From Pedobacter cryoconitis (GTDB taxonomy: Bacteria; Bacteroidota; Bacteroidia; Sphingobacteriales; Sphingobacteriaceae): DNA of 64,000 bases. Below the pieces are notes generated by a model that had not been told where the DNA came from, did not search any database, and worked only from the letters and a program-made list of their open reading frames with translations. The position numbers and the translations under genes are program-made. Shown one piece after another: positions 9,254 through 16,945 of the stretch (position 1 is its first letter; every line of letters starts with the position of its first letter). The stretch covers positions 1,302,001 through 1,366,000 of the forward strand of contig NZ_CP014504.1 of assembly GCF_001590605.1 (NCBI RefSeq), given 5' to 3'.

Positions 9254-9298
9254 AAAGACAAGTCAATCCGCTCTACAAAGTGCGGGCGATTTGTCTTT
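9254..9298. terminator. Intergenic hairpin upstream of the azoR end
   Basis: Arms AAAGACAA / TTGTCTTT enclose a second stem CCGC / GCGG. It lies between the GNAT gene and the convergent azoreductase gene and could terminate both. Confidence 0.45.
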
Positions 9299-9339
9299 AA
9301 AAGTTAGATAATTCCAAGCTGGAGAATTAAAAGAAGATT

Positions 9340-9942
9340 TTAATCAATCTTTATGCTATCAACCGCTTTCTGCATAGCGTGTTCTTTGACTCCTGGTACT
9401 TTTAAGCCTTCAGCACGAAATACAGTCAGGTCTGTCATCCCTAAAAAACCGAGAAAAGCTTTTAAATACGGAGCAACAAAGTCATTGACTTTTCCTGGAC
9501 CTTCTGAATAAACGCCACCGGAAGACATAGCCACATATACTTTTTTTCCTGTTACCATTCCAACAGGGCCATTTTCGCCATATCCAAAAGTTATTCCAGC
9601 CCTGGTAATGTGATCAATCCACGCCTTTAGTGCAGTATGGATGGTGAAATTGTAAAGCGGAGCACCAATGACAATGGTGTCTGCGGCTAATAATTGTTTA
9701 ACCACCTTGTCAGAAAACCGGATAGATTCTTTTTCTTCTGCAGTCAGCTGATCTTCAGGAATAAAAAATGTGCGAAGGACGGCGGGGTTAAGGTGTGGGA
9801 TTTCGATATCGACCAGGTTTACTTCTTCAAGTGTGCTGCCCGGATATTTTTTCTGGATTTTTTCGACGATAGTTTGACCCAGCTTAATGCTGTACGATTC
9901 TTTGCCTTGCAGGCTTGAAATTAAATGAAGGATACGTTTCAT
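9340..9942 (-). CDS. azoR: FMN-dependent NADH-azoreductase
   Basis: A 200-aa flavodoxin-like protein of the AzoR family, which reduces quinones and azo bonds with NADH in the cytoplasm using FMN. The FMN phosphate-binding start (LHLISSLQGKESYS), the GAPLYNFTIHTALKAWID segment (residues about 95-112) and the SSGGVYSEGPG loop near residue 140 are all in place, and the length matches the family. It is divergent from an HxlR regulator gene; in Bacillus the HxlR-type repressor YodB controls azoR1, so the same pairing is likely here. A TACTTTTG box lies about 90 bp upstream, flanked by palindromes. Confidence 0.92.
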   Translation of the reverse strand: MKRILHLISSLQGKESYSIKLGQTIVEKIQKKYPGSTLEEVNLVDIEIPHLNPAVLRTFFIPEDQLTAEEKESIRFSDKVVKQLLAADTIVIGAPLYNFTIHTALKAWIDHITRAGITFGYGENGPVGMVTGKKVYVAMSSGGVYSEGPGKVNDFVAPYLKAFLGFLGMTDLTVFRAEGLKVPGVKEHAMQKAVDSIKID

Positions 9943-10033
9943 AAAAAATTATTTATTTAGTGATATGATCAATTGAAAATTCTGAGGCCCTTCATGTTGA
10001 TGATGAAGAGGCCATTCGCTAGGATTATCAAAA

Positions 10034-10041
10034 CAAAAGTA
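10034..10041 (-). promoter_or_regulatory. TAnnTTTG -7 box of azoR
   Basis: The minus strand reads TACTTTTG. It predicts a leader of about 87 nt for azoR and puts the upstream palindrome at 10060-10075 in the -33 region, a position suited to repression. Confidence 0.45.
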
Positions 10042-10059
10042 GGGTTACCAGGTGATCAA

Positions 10060-10075
10060 AGGTGAGTACTTACCT
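10060..10075. promoter_or_regulatory. Palindromic operator candidate between azoR and the HxlR gene
   Basis: AGGTGAGT/ACTTACCT is a 16-bp dyad matching in 7 of 8 arm positions. It overlaps the upstream part of the azoR promoter. Confidence 0.45.
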
Positions 10076-10096
10076 AAAGGAAAGCGGTTACATTGA

Positions 10097-10111
10097 GGTA
10101 ATGTGATTACC
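10097..10111. promoter_or_regulatory. Palindromic operator candidate at the HxlR gene start
   Basis: GGTAAT-GTG-ATTACC is a perfect dyad ending 3 nt before the ATG at 10115, well placed for autoregulation by the HxlR protein. Confidence 0.5.
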
Positions 10112-10114
10112 TTT

Positions 10115-10525
10115 ATGTCTATGAAAATGATTATAAATGAGCTGCTTCCGAGCAACGAAGAATGTGCTGGTTCGCTCAAAAATGTCCTTGATGCGCTATA
10201 TGTCCTCAATGGAAAATGGAAGCTGGCTTTAATTCTTAGCCTGGTGCAATCATCAAAACGTTTTAACGAGATTCAGCATGCAATCCCTGAAATCTCCTCC
10301 AAGGTATTGGCTAAAGAATTAAAAGATTTGGAGTTGAATGATTTTATCAAACGTAGTGTATATCCGACTACACCGGTAAGCATTATCTATGAAGCAACAG
10401 CGTATAGCAGGACGCTGAAAAACGTGATAGGTGAATTAAGTGCCTGGGGAGAACAGCATAGAGAAAAAATTAAGCAAAGTATGCGGAAACCATCTGTCAA
10501 TACTATTGGAGAACAAAAGGTGTAA
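10115..10525 (+). CDS. HxlR/DUF24 family redox-type regulator
   Basis: A 136-aa winged-helix regulator. The HxlR signature is clear: a cysteine near the N-terminus (NEECAGSLKNVLDAL), then GKWKLALILSL, RFNEIQHAIPEISSKVLAKEL for the HTH and a wing with RSVYPTTPVSIIYE. YodB/HypR-type members use the equivalent N-terminal cysteine to sense quinones and diamide and repress azoreductase genes. The ATG at 10115 is preferred to the GTG at 10103 because the GTG lies within the operator palindrome. Divergent from azoR, which is its likely target. Confidence 0.9.
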   Translation: MSMKMIINELLPSNEECAGSLKNVLDALYVLNGKWKLALILSLVQSSKRFNEIQHAIPEISSKVLAKELKDLELNDFIKRSVYPTTPVSIIYEATAYSRTLKNVIGELSAWGEQHREKIKQSMRKPSVNTIGEQKV

Positions 10526-10683
10526 AAACATGATTTGCAGAAAATATTTATTTCCTTATAATTACTATACAAATTTATTATAAGCAATATGCAACGCAGG
10601 AATTTATCCAATCTTCAGTGGCGGTTACTGCGGGTTTAGCATTAAATAGTAAATAGACAGCTCGATATTGAATATTTTAAATT

Positions 10684-10737
10684 AAAAAGGAAGCTATCAG
10701 TGGCTGTTCTACAATGGCCACTGATAGCTTCCTTTTT
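10684..10737. terminator. Strong bidirectional terminator hairpin
   Basis: Perfect 21-bp arms (10684-10704 and 10717-10737) with a 12-nt loop; A5 and T5 at the two ends let it work on both strands. It separates the HxlR gene from the convergent PfpI gene. Confidence 0.85.
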
Positions 10738-10750
10738 AGCTGTGATTTTT

Positions 10751-11314
10751 CTAAGAATGTTGTTCTTCGTGAATCCCTTCTGCAAATTCCTCCACCATTT
10801 TATCGTTAAATGCGGGAAGATCGTCAGGGCTTCTACTGGTTACAAGTCCTTCATCAACAATTACTTCTAAATCGTCCCAATGGGCACCTGCATTCACAAG
10901 GTCAACTTTTATAGTTTTTGTTGAAGTCATTTTTCTACCTTTTACAACCTCTGCTGTGATGAGTACCTGGGGAGCATGACAAATAGCTGCTACCGGTTTT
11001 CCCGCACTGAAAAATGCTTTAACAAAAGCAACAGCCTGATCGTTTTTTCTTAAGGCATCAGGATTTAATACTCCGCCAGGAATTAGTAAACCATCGTAGT
11101 CCTCAGCGCTGGCTTCGGCTATTGTTTTGTCAACATCTATTTCAATAGTCCATTCATGATCATCCTTCATCGCTTGAATCTTTCCTAACTTGGAAGAGAT
11201 GATATGAACTATAGCACCTTCTTCTTTTAATCTTTGAACCGGGCTGGTCAATTCTGTTTCTTCAAAACCGCTTTCCGATAAAACGGCAATGTTTCGATTA
11301 TTTAATTGTCCCAT
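10751..11314 (-). CDS. PfpI/DJ-1 family protein (type 1 glutamine amidotransferase fold)
   Basis: A 187-aa DJ-1/PfpI protein with the nucleophile elbow AAICHAPQVL (Cys112, His113). The family includes intracellular proteases (PfpI), glyoxalase III-like enzymes and protein deglycases; the VTSRSPDDLPAFN segment near the C-terminus is typical of the PfpI/YhbO branch. YhbO-like proteins are general-stress proteins, which fits the redox gene neighbourhood. A terminator abuts its 3' end. A second, more distant family member is at 21503. Confidence 0.9.
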   Translation of the reverse strand: MGQLNNRNIAVLSESGFEETELTSPVQRLKEEGAIVHIISSKLGKIQAMKDDHEWTIEIDVDKTIAEASAEDYDGLLIPGGVLNPDALRKNDQAVAFVKAFFSAGKPVAAICHAPQVLITAEVVKGRKMTSTKTIKVDLVNAGAHWDDLEVIVDEGLVTSRSPDDLPAFNDKMVEEFAEGIHEEQHS

Positions 11315-11544
11315 ATTATTTTACTTAAGTTTATCTTTTAATTACCATAACTACAAATCCTGCCAGCAGAAAGTTTTTAAGATTATTATTTTAGAATAGT
11401 AAAGAAGGGGGATCCAGTTCCAAAAAATAGTTATGCGCTATTTTTATATAGTTTTTTTACTTCAATGCTGAATTTTCTCAATTCCGATGGATTGATTCAG
11501 TGAAACACTAAACTTTTGAGGGCTTTGTCTGTTTGCTAAATCAG

Positions 11545-12261
11545 ATGATTGTAAATTATACAGAATCAGGATGGGAAATCATAACGCAGCGGTCACATGG
11601 ATTACTGGCTGCACAGATCTGTGCGCATTGGAATAAAGCGGATCAGGGAAGATACTGGGTAGAAACAATAGTCGCTACAGCTGAACATGATGATGTTTAC
11701 AACGAATTTGAAAACCAGGATCTGATTAATGCTCAAGGTGGCCCGGTAAATTTTAAGATGACAGAATTTAAAAAGGAGTATGCGTTCCGTTTGATACAGA
11801 TGGCAGAAACTAAGGGTGCCTGGATCGCTTTAATGGTTTCCCGTCATATTCAATTCGTGCACGGAAAAGATCCAAAAGCCTTAACTTTTATTAATGATCT
11901 TAAAAAGCGAGAGAAGATTTGGATGAAAATATTGTCGGTTTCTCCGTCAGAAATAAGCTCAGCTTATCGTTTATTGGAATTTTGTGATGCTTTCTCTTTA
12001 TTAATCTGCCAGCATGCTATTCAACCTGAACAGCGTAAAATGGACATTAGTACCGGGCCGGATAGGGTAGTTTATTCCATGTGGGAGAAGTCAGCGCAAG
12101 TAATGGAAGTTGATCCATGGCCATTTGAGATAGATAAGTTTAAGCTGAGTTATGAGTCCAGGACAATAACACAATTGTCTTTTAAGGATGTCTCTGAATT
12201 TCGTAAAATAGTTTTTGAGACTCCAGCGGTTTTGCAGGAGCTGATAATTAAAAGAGGTTAA
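11545..12261 (+). CDS. DUF3891 family protein
   Basis: A 238-aa protein recognised by its opening (MIVNYTESGWEIITQRSHGLL) and the AEHDDV segment with paired acidic and histidine residues near residue 50, followed by MVSRHIQFVHG near residue 105. The regularly placed His/Asp/Glu residues suggest a helical metal-binding or HD-like protein, but no activity is established for DUF3891. The ATG at 11545 is used rather than a TTG at 11533. It lies 30 bp upstream of the TspO-like gene and is probably co-transcribed with it. Confidence 0.8.
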   Translation: MIVNYTESGWEIITQRSHGLLAAQICAHWNKADQGRYWVETIVATAEHDDVYNEFENQDLINAQGGPVNFKMTEFKKEYAFRLIQMAETKGAWIALMVSRHIQFVHGKDPKALTFINDLKKREKIWMKILSVSPSEISSAYRLLEFCDAFSLLICQHAIQPEQRKMDISTGPDRVVYSMWEKSAQVMEVDPWPFEIDKFKLSYESRTITQLSFKDVSEFRKIVFETPAVLQELIIKRG

Positions 12262-12291
12262 ATTTATCAAAAGGGTTCAACAAATAGATTT

Positions 12292-13074
12292 ATGAAAAAG
12301 ATACTAACTATAGCCAATAGCATTGCCTTAATCATCACAATTGTGATCAATTATCTTGCTAACACCGGAATATTTAATGGCAATACCATGAAAACGGTTT
12401 CTGATAAATATTTCAATTATTTTACCCCTGCAGGTTATGCATTCTCAATCTGGGGACTCATTTATCTCAGTTTATTAGGTTTTGTGTTTTATTCGTGGCG
12501 TAGTCTTCTTAAAGAGAAAGAAGAGGATTCACTACTCTTAAAAATCAATTGGTGGTTTGTCCTTTCCTGCTGTGCTAATTCCCTATGGGTTATTGCATGG
12601 CTTTATGACTACACAGGCTTATCAGTTGTTATTATGGCTGTTTTATTGGGCTCCTTATTGAAAATTATCATGAATACAGGTATGGAATTGGAAGCTCGTC
12701 CCTTAAAAATGTATCTTTTCATTTTTTGGCCTTTTGCCCTTTATTCCGGATGGATTTCTGTAGCGATAATTGCAAATATTGCAGCCTATCTAACTAAAAT
12801 CAAGTGGGATGGATGGGGAGTTTCTGATGTGACCTGGACAATTATTATGATTTTAATAGCTGGTTTGATCAATGTATTTATGATCAGAAAACGAAACTTA
12901 CGCGAATATGGTGTAGTAGGGATTTGGGCATTAATGGCTATCTCTGTATCAAATAAATCTGCAAATGGCAGCACGGCTGTCTGCTATGCTTGTTACGCCG
13001 TTGCGGCAATCTTATTGGTTTTTATAGTATTGAGCGGTTTGAAAAACCGGAATAGTTCAATTGATAAGATGTAA
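12292..13074 (+). CDS. Tryptophan-rich sensory protein (TspO-like) membrane protein
   Basis: A 260-aa polytopic membrane protein with about seven to eight hydrophobic segments. The TPAGYAFSIWGLIYLSL stretch (residues about 45-62) followed by repeated Trp-rich helices (WWFVLSCCANSLWVIAW) is typical of the long tryptophan-rich sensory proteins related to TspO/MBR. Classical TspO (about 160 aa) binds porphyrins and modulates tetrapyrrole metabolism; whether this longer form does so is unknown. Its proximity to a bacteriophytochrome kinase gene is suggestive but unproven. Confidence 0.8.
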   Translation: MKKILTIANSIALIITIVINYLANTGIFNGNTMKTVSDKYFNYFTPAGYAFSIWGLIYLSLLGFVFYSWRSLLKEKEEDSLLLKINWWFVLSCCANSLWVIAWLYDYTGLSVVIMAVLLGSLLKIIMNTGMELEARPLKMYLFIFWPFALYSGWISVAIIANIAAYLTKIKWDGWGVSDVTWTIIMILIAGLINVFMIRKRNLREYGVVGIWALMAISVSNKSANGSTAVCYACYAVAAILLVFIVLSGLKNRNSSIDKM

Positions 13075-13109
13075 TACTTGGTTATATTCGGACGTTTTAA
13101 AAATTAACT

Positions 13110-13733
13110 ATGCGCACACATTCAAAAGAAACACAAAGTAGCTTGACACCTGATCTGGCACTTGAAATTTTAAAAGAAGGAAACGAGAGATTCGTAAATA
13201 ACTTAAAAGCAAACCGGAACCTTTTACAGCAAGTCAATGAGACCTCTGCCGGGCAATTTCCTTTTGCCACTATTTTAAGTTGTATGGATAGTCGTACCTC
13301 TGCAGAATTGATTTTCGACCAGGGGCTTGGTGATATTTTCAGCATCCGGATTGCAGGGAATGTTCTAAATGAAGACATTTTAGGGAGTATGGAATTTGCC
13401 ACTAAAGTGGTGGGCACGAAAATAGTAATCGTGCTAGGGCATACTAAATGTGGAGCTATTGTTGGAGCTTGTAATAATGTGAAAATGGGAAACCTTACAG
13501 GATTACTGGAGAAGGTAATGCCGGCAATAGAAAGCGAAAAAATCACTGAGGAAAACAGAAATGGATCGAATCCTTCCTTTGTAAATAATGTCACTAAACT
13601 AAACGTGCAATTAACAATTGAACGCATCAGAAACGAAAGTCAGATCGTATCTGAATTGGAGCAGCAAAAGAATATTAAAATTATAGGAGCTGTTTATGAT
13701 GTGGATAATGGGAAAGTCGACTTCTTCGATTAG
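13110..13733 (+). CDS. Beta-class carbonic anhydrase
   Basis: A 207-aa cytoplasmic zinc enzyme that interconverts CO2 and bicarbonate. Zinc ligands and catalytic dyad are intact: Cys58-Met-Asp60-Ser-Arg62 and His111-Thr-Lys-Cys114-Gly. The closing stretch IIGAVYDVDNGKVDF is the usual family C-terminus. No signal peptide is present. It follows the TspO-like gene by 35 bp and ends at a hairpin terminator shared with the convergent phytochrome gene. Confidence 0.95.
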   Translation: MRTHSKETQSSLTPDLALEILKEGNERFVNNLKANRNLLQQVNETSAGQFPFATILSCMDSRTSAELIFDQGLGDIFSIRIAGNVLNEDILGSMEFATKVVGTKIVIVLGHTKCGAIVGACNNVKMGNLTGLLEKVMPAIESEKITEENRNGSNPSFVNNVTKLNVQLTIERIRNESQIVSELEQQKNIKIIGAVYDVDNGKVDFFD

Positions 13734-13746
13734 CTGTTTACCTTGT

Positions 13747-13788
13747 AAAAGCACGGCCCACTAATTAAACTTGGTGGGCTGTGCTTTT
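13747..13788. terminator. Bidirectional terminator between carbonic anhydrase and phytochrome genes
   Basis: Fifteen-base arms (AAAAGCACGGCCCAC / GTGGGCTGTGCTTTT) pair with one G-U, followed by more T residues; it serves both convergent genes. Confidence 0.8.
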
Positions 13789-13801
13789 TAAAGCATGGCA
13801 T

Positions 13802-16026
13802 TTAACTTTCTTTATGGCTGAATGTTAAACGAAAAGTTGAACCAATTCCTAATTCACTTTCAGCAACTATTGTACCCTCATGTTTCTCGATAATTCTTTT
13901 TACAATTGCTAACCCAACACCCGAACCTTCAATATCCTTGACATTGTCCATCCTGTTAAATAGTTCGAATATGCTCAATAAGTCATTTTGGGCAATTCCA
14001 ATACCATTATCTATGATACTATAATGGACTTTATTTCCAATTAATTCACCAGATATATGGACCTTAGGAGCGCTGGAATGCTGCGAATATTTAACCGCAT
14101 TACCAATTAGGTTAGAAAACACTTGTAATACCATAATAGGATCGCCTTGCATATCTGGAACTTCACCGACAATGATTTTTAAATTTTTGTTAGCGTAGAT
14201 CAGCTGAAGATCGTTGATTATTTCAGTTATTAAATCTTCCGTTTTAATAGGTTGGAAGAGCATTGCTGTACGCCCAACACGTGAATAATCAAGAACAGCG
14301 TTAATCATTAAATTCATTTGATCTGCCCGGTCAGCTATTCTATGCAGCATTTTTTGGCCGCGCTCTAAAATGTTTTGGTCCCTGATCAGTAATTGGGCAT
14401 AACTTTTAATCGAGGCAATAGGATTCTTCAAATCATGGGAAATCGTATAACTAAAGCTTTCCAGCTCCTGATATGCCAATTTAAGCCTTTCATTCATCAT
14501 ACGGGCAGTTCCTGCTTTGTGGTTTAGTCCATAGTTGACTTCCTCTTTTAGTTTGATAACTGCCTTAATATCTTCAATAGACCAACCCTCAGCAACACCA
14601 CTTATCGTTTCTGTCCATATTGCAAATGAATTTCTAGGAGAAATGTTAAGTAATCCATTGCTATCCATAATTACTGGTTTGTCTGGATTTCCTGCCCATT
14701 TAACGTTTTGAACCTGTTCTGCACGGAACCAAATCAGATAATCTCCCAGTTCTTTAGAAAGTACCGAAATCAATATTCCGCTTGCGCTATCTTTATAGGC
14801 AGAAGCTTTAGGGTACACAGCAGAAAAACTATCAGTTTGGTATAGCGTATCTTTGACCTGATCATTTATCCAAAACATCAAATCAAGTAATTGTTGATCA
14901 TTGGGCGTTTTCCCCAATTTATATATTTTATTATCGTGCACAAGCACGGCTCCATCAGACTTAACTACATCTAATAATGTTGTTTCTTCTGAAGTCAGTG
15001 CTTTCTCTATACTTTCGGTTTCAAGCAGTTGTTTAATGATTTTTTCCAGGCTGTTTTTGAATTCATTTTCATTTCTCAGGATTTCTTCATTTTGTCTGAA
15101 CTCAAGTGCGGACGATGTTATCTGGCCGATTAGTTTAGCATATTCCCTGGATTTAAAATCAATAAAACGTGGTGTATAATTATGACAAGCTATTAATCCC
15201 CATAATTCATCTTTAAATTTCAAGGAGATACTGAAACTGGAAGCCACGTCCATGTTTTTTAAGTACTGAATATGGATAGGGGATACAGCTCTTAATTGAC
15301 TAAATGTTAAATCCAGGTCTTGGGGATTATTTTTTGCTTTATTAATTCTTGCCGGGTGTGCTTCAACATCGGCAATTAATCGCGTTAAGTTCAATTTATA
15401 TAATTCACGTGCCTGCCTGGGAATATCGGATGCTGGATAATGTAAACCAAGCCATGGAGACAAATCCGGATTTTTAGATTCAGCTACAACTTCACCGTGC
15501 CCATCTTTTGCAAAGCGATAGATCATTACTCTATCAAAATTTATAACCTGTTTTACTTGAATAGCAGTATTTTCCAGTAATTCCTCCAATTTGGAATAGG
15601 TAAGGATTTCAGCAATGGTATTGCCCATCAGTCCTTGTACATCTAACTGGAAACTGGATGCCGATAACTCGAATTCTAAAATATATTTTCCGTCACTTAC
15701 GGAAATGATTAAATAATATTGGATTCCTGAAATCGTTACCGGAATAGGATTAATCCTTTCAAAACCTTTAGCTTTTCCGGAAGAAATCAGCTGCCTGCTT
15801 GATCAGGTTGATAATCCTGATCAAGCAGGCTTTCTATATGACCAATCGATTTACCTATCAATACATCAGGGACCGGAGCAATAAAATTGTTGATGTTATC
15901 ACTGTGAAACTGAATACTCATTTCATCATCTATGACGACCAGGAAACCGTGAGATTGTATCTGTCCTGGAATGTGAATAGGCTCAATATCACAATTAGTT
16001 AAATCAACTTGGAAATTAGACATCAC
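13802..16026 (-). pseudogene. Bacteriophytochrome histidine kinase, frameshifted in the PAS domain
   Basis: A red/far-red photoreceptor kinase in two frames. The first, 16026 to 15787 (79 codons plus stop), holds the start of the N-terminal PAS domain and the biliverdin-attachment region NCDIEPIHIPGQIQSHG with its conserved cysteine. The second frame runs without stop from the break to 13802 and includes the rest of PAS, a GAF domain with the hallmark PASDIPRQARELY, a PHY region, and a HisKA/HATPase pair (SHDLKNP with His about 398 of the ATG-initiated part, NLIGNAVKYS, DNGIGI, GSGVGLA). One base lost near 15790 would restore a single protein of about 740 aa. The break sits at one arm of a perfect 15-bp inverted repeat. 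The ATG at 15628 could start a chromophore-free GAF-PHY-kinase. It may be a true lesion or a sequencing error. Confidence 0.85.
15793..15830. repeat. Perfect inverted repeat at the phytochrome frameshift
   Basis: Arms GCCTGCTTGATCAGG and CCTGATCAAGCAGGC (15 bp each, perfect) flank an 8-nt loop inside coding sequence. On the coding strand the frame is lost immediately after the 3' arm. Confidence 0.9.
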
Positions 16027-16239
16027 ATTTAATTAGATTGTAAATATGGACTATTTATTACGGTTTAAAAATCTTTATTAAGCTATCGCAAATTATAATC
16101 GAAGATATAAATGATTAATTTTTTTTTAAATAGTAATTTATCAAAGGATAAATAAATTCAGGAAAATAAGCAAGTATTTTGAATGTGCAGCGTTATCATA
16201 ATATAAATTAACCAGATACAGGATTAAGCAGCTTATCAA

Positions 16240-16458
16240 ATGGAATATAAAATCAAATTAAAAGACGGAACTACGAAAATTATTCAAATCCTTGCGACCA
16301 CATTTAAAAAGCTTAAAGTATGGAAAGTTGGTTTTGATGGAAAAGAGTTTCTGCTTTACAAAGTTGGGACAGAATGGATGCAACGCACAGAAGATTATCT
16401 GGAAGAATGTTATGTCATCTCCATAGGAGCCTATATTGATAGCCTGGAATTAAATTAA
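16240..16458 (+). CDS. Hypothetical small protein (72 aa)
   Basis: A 72-aa basic protein with alternating charged and hydrophobic residues (MEYKIKLKDGTTKIIQIL...) suggesting a compact beta-rich fold. I recognise no family. Composition and codon use match the neighbours, and it opens the stress island on the plus strand. There is no signal peptide or membrane segment. Confidence 0.55.
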   Translation: MEYKIKLKDGTTKIIQILATTFKKLKVWKVGFDGKEFLLYKVGTEWMQRTEDYLEECYVISIGAYIDSLELN

Positions 16459-16757
16459 AAAATATTCATCTTAGCAATTTGCAAAATATTATAAGCGCGG
16501 GTTAATTCCTTTTTGCATTTTCAATTTCCGGTATTACATCTTCCTGAAGTAAGAAGCCTGCTTTGACCAGATCTTCACTCTCTTAATCGTATTGATGATT
16601 ATCAAATTCAAAAAACCGTGTCTTTACTTATACGTTTCATTAATTTCTTTTAAAGCCTTGAAGACAGTTTAGAGAGGGTTTTCATGAAAGAGGACTTTTA
16701 AATAGAATTAAAAAACAACTTTAAAATAAAGATGTTATAGCCAAAAATACTTATATT
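16459..16757. other. 299-bp intergenic region with promoter and possible gene debris
   Basis: The right end carries the shared promoter-like motif at 16710-16740. On the minus strand, short out-of-frame stretches (for example SEDLVKAGFLLQEDVIPEIE ending near 16504) look protein-like but are separated by stops; they could be remnants of an unrecognised gene. Confidence 0.3.
16710..16740 (+). promoter_or_regulatory. 31-nt motif shared with the Fpg-like gene promoter
   Basis: Contains CAACTTTAAAATAA followed by ATGTTATAG. The same 31 positions recur at 20645-20675 with 29 identities. It ends 17 nt before the DUF3606 ATG. It lacks the TAnnTTTG box, so an alternative sigma factor or a specific activator is possible. 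Confidence 0.5.
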
Positions 16758-16937
16758 ATGGATAACAAACAGAAAACGGGAAATCCTGACAAAGACAGAA
16801 TTAATGTAAAAGAAAGCTATGAACTGGAATATTGGTCTAAAAAATTTAAAGTTACGCCAGATCAATTAAAGCAAGCGGTTAAGTCAGCAGGAACTTCAGC
16901 GATTGAAGTGGAAAAACTTTTGAAAAAACTTAAGTAA
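16758..16937 (+). CDS. DUF3606 family small protein
   Basis: A 59-aa protein (MDNKQKTGNPDKDRINV...) with the DUF3606 pattern: a polar N-terminus with D-x-x-R-I-N/D, then YWSKKFKVTPDQLKQAVKS and a final charged helix. The function is unknown; the family often sits in general-stress clusters. The ATG at 16758 follows the 31-nt promoter motif. The next gene, a helicase, starts 8 nt or 14 nt after the stop, so the two are probably one operon. Confidence 0.75.
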   Translation: MDNKQKTGNPDKDRINVKESYELEYWSKKFKVTPDQLKQAVKSAGTSAIEVEKLLKKLK

Positions 16938-16945
16938 TTCGGATT

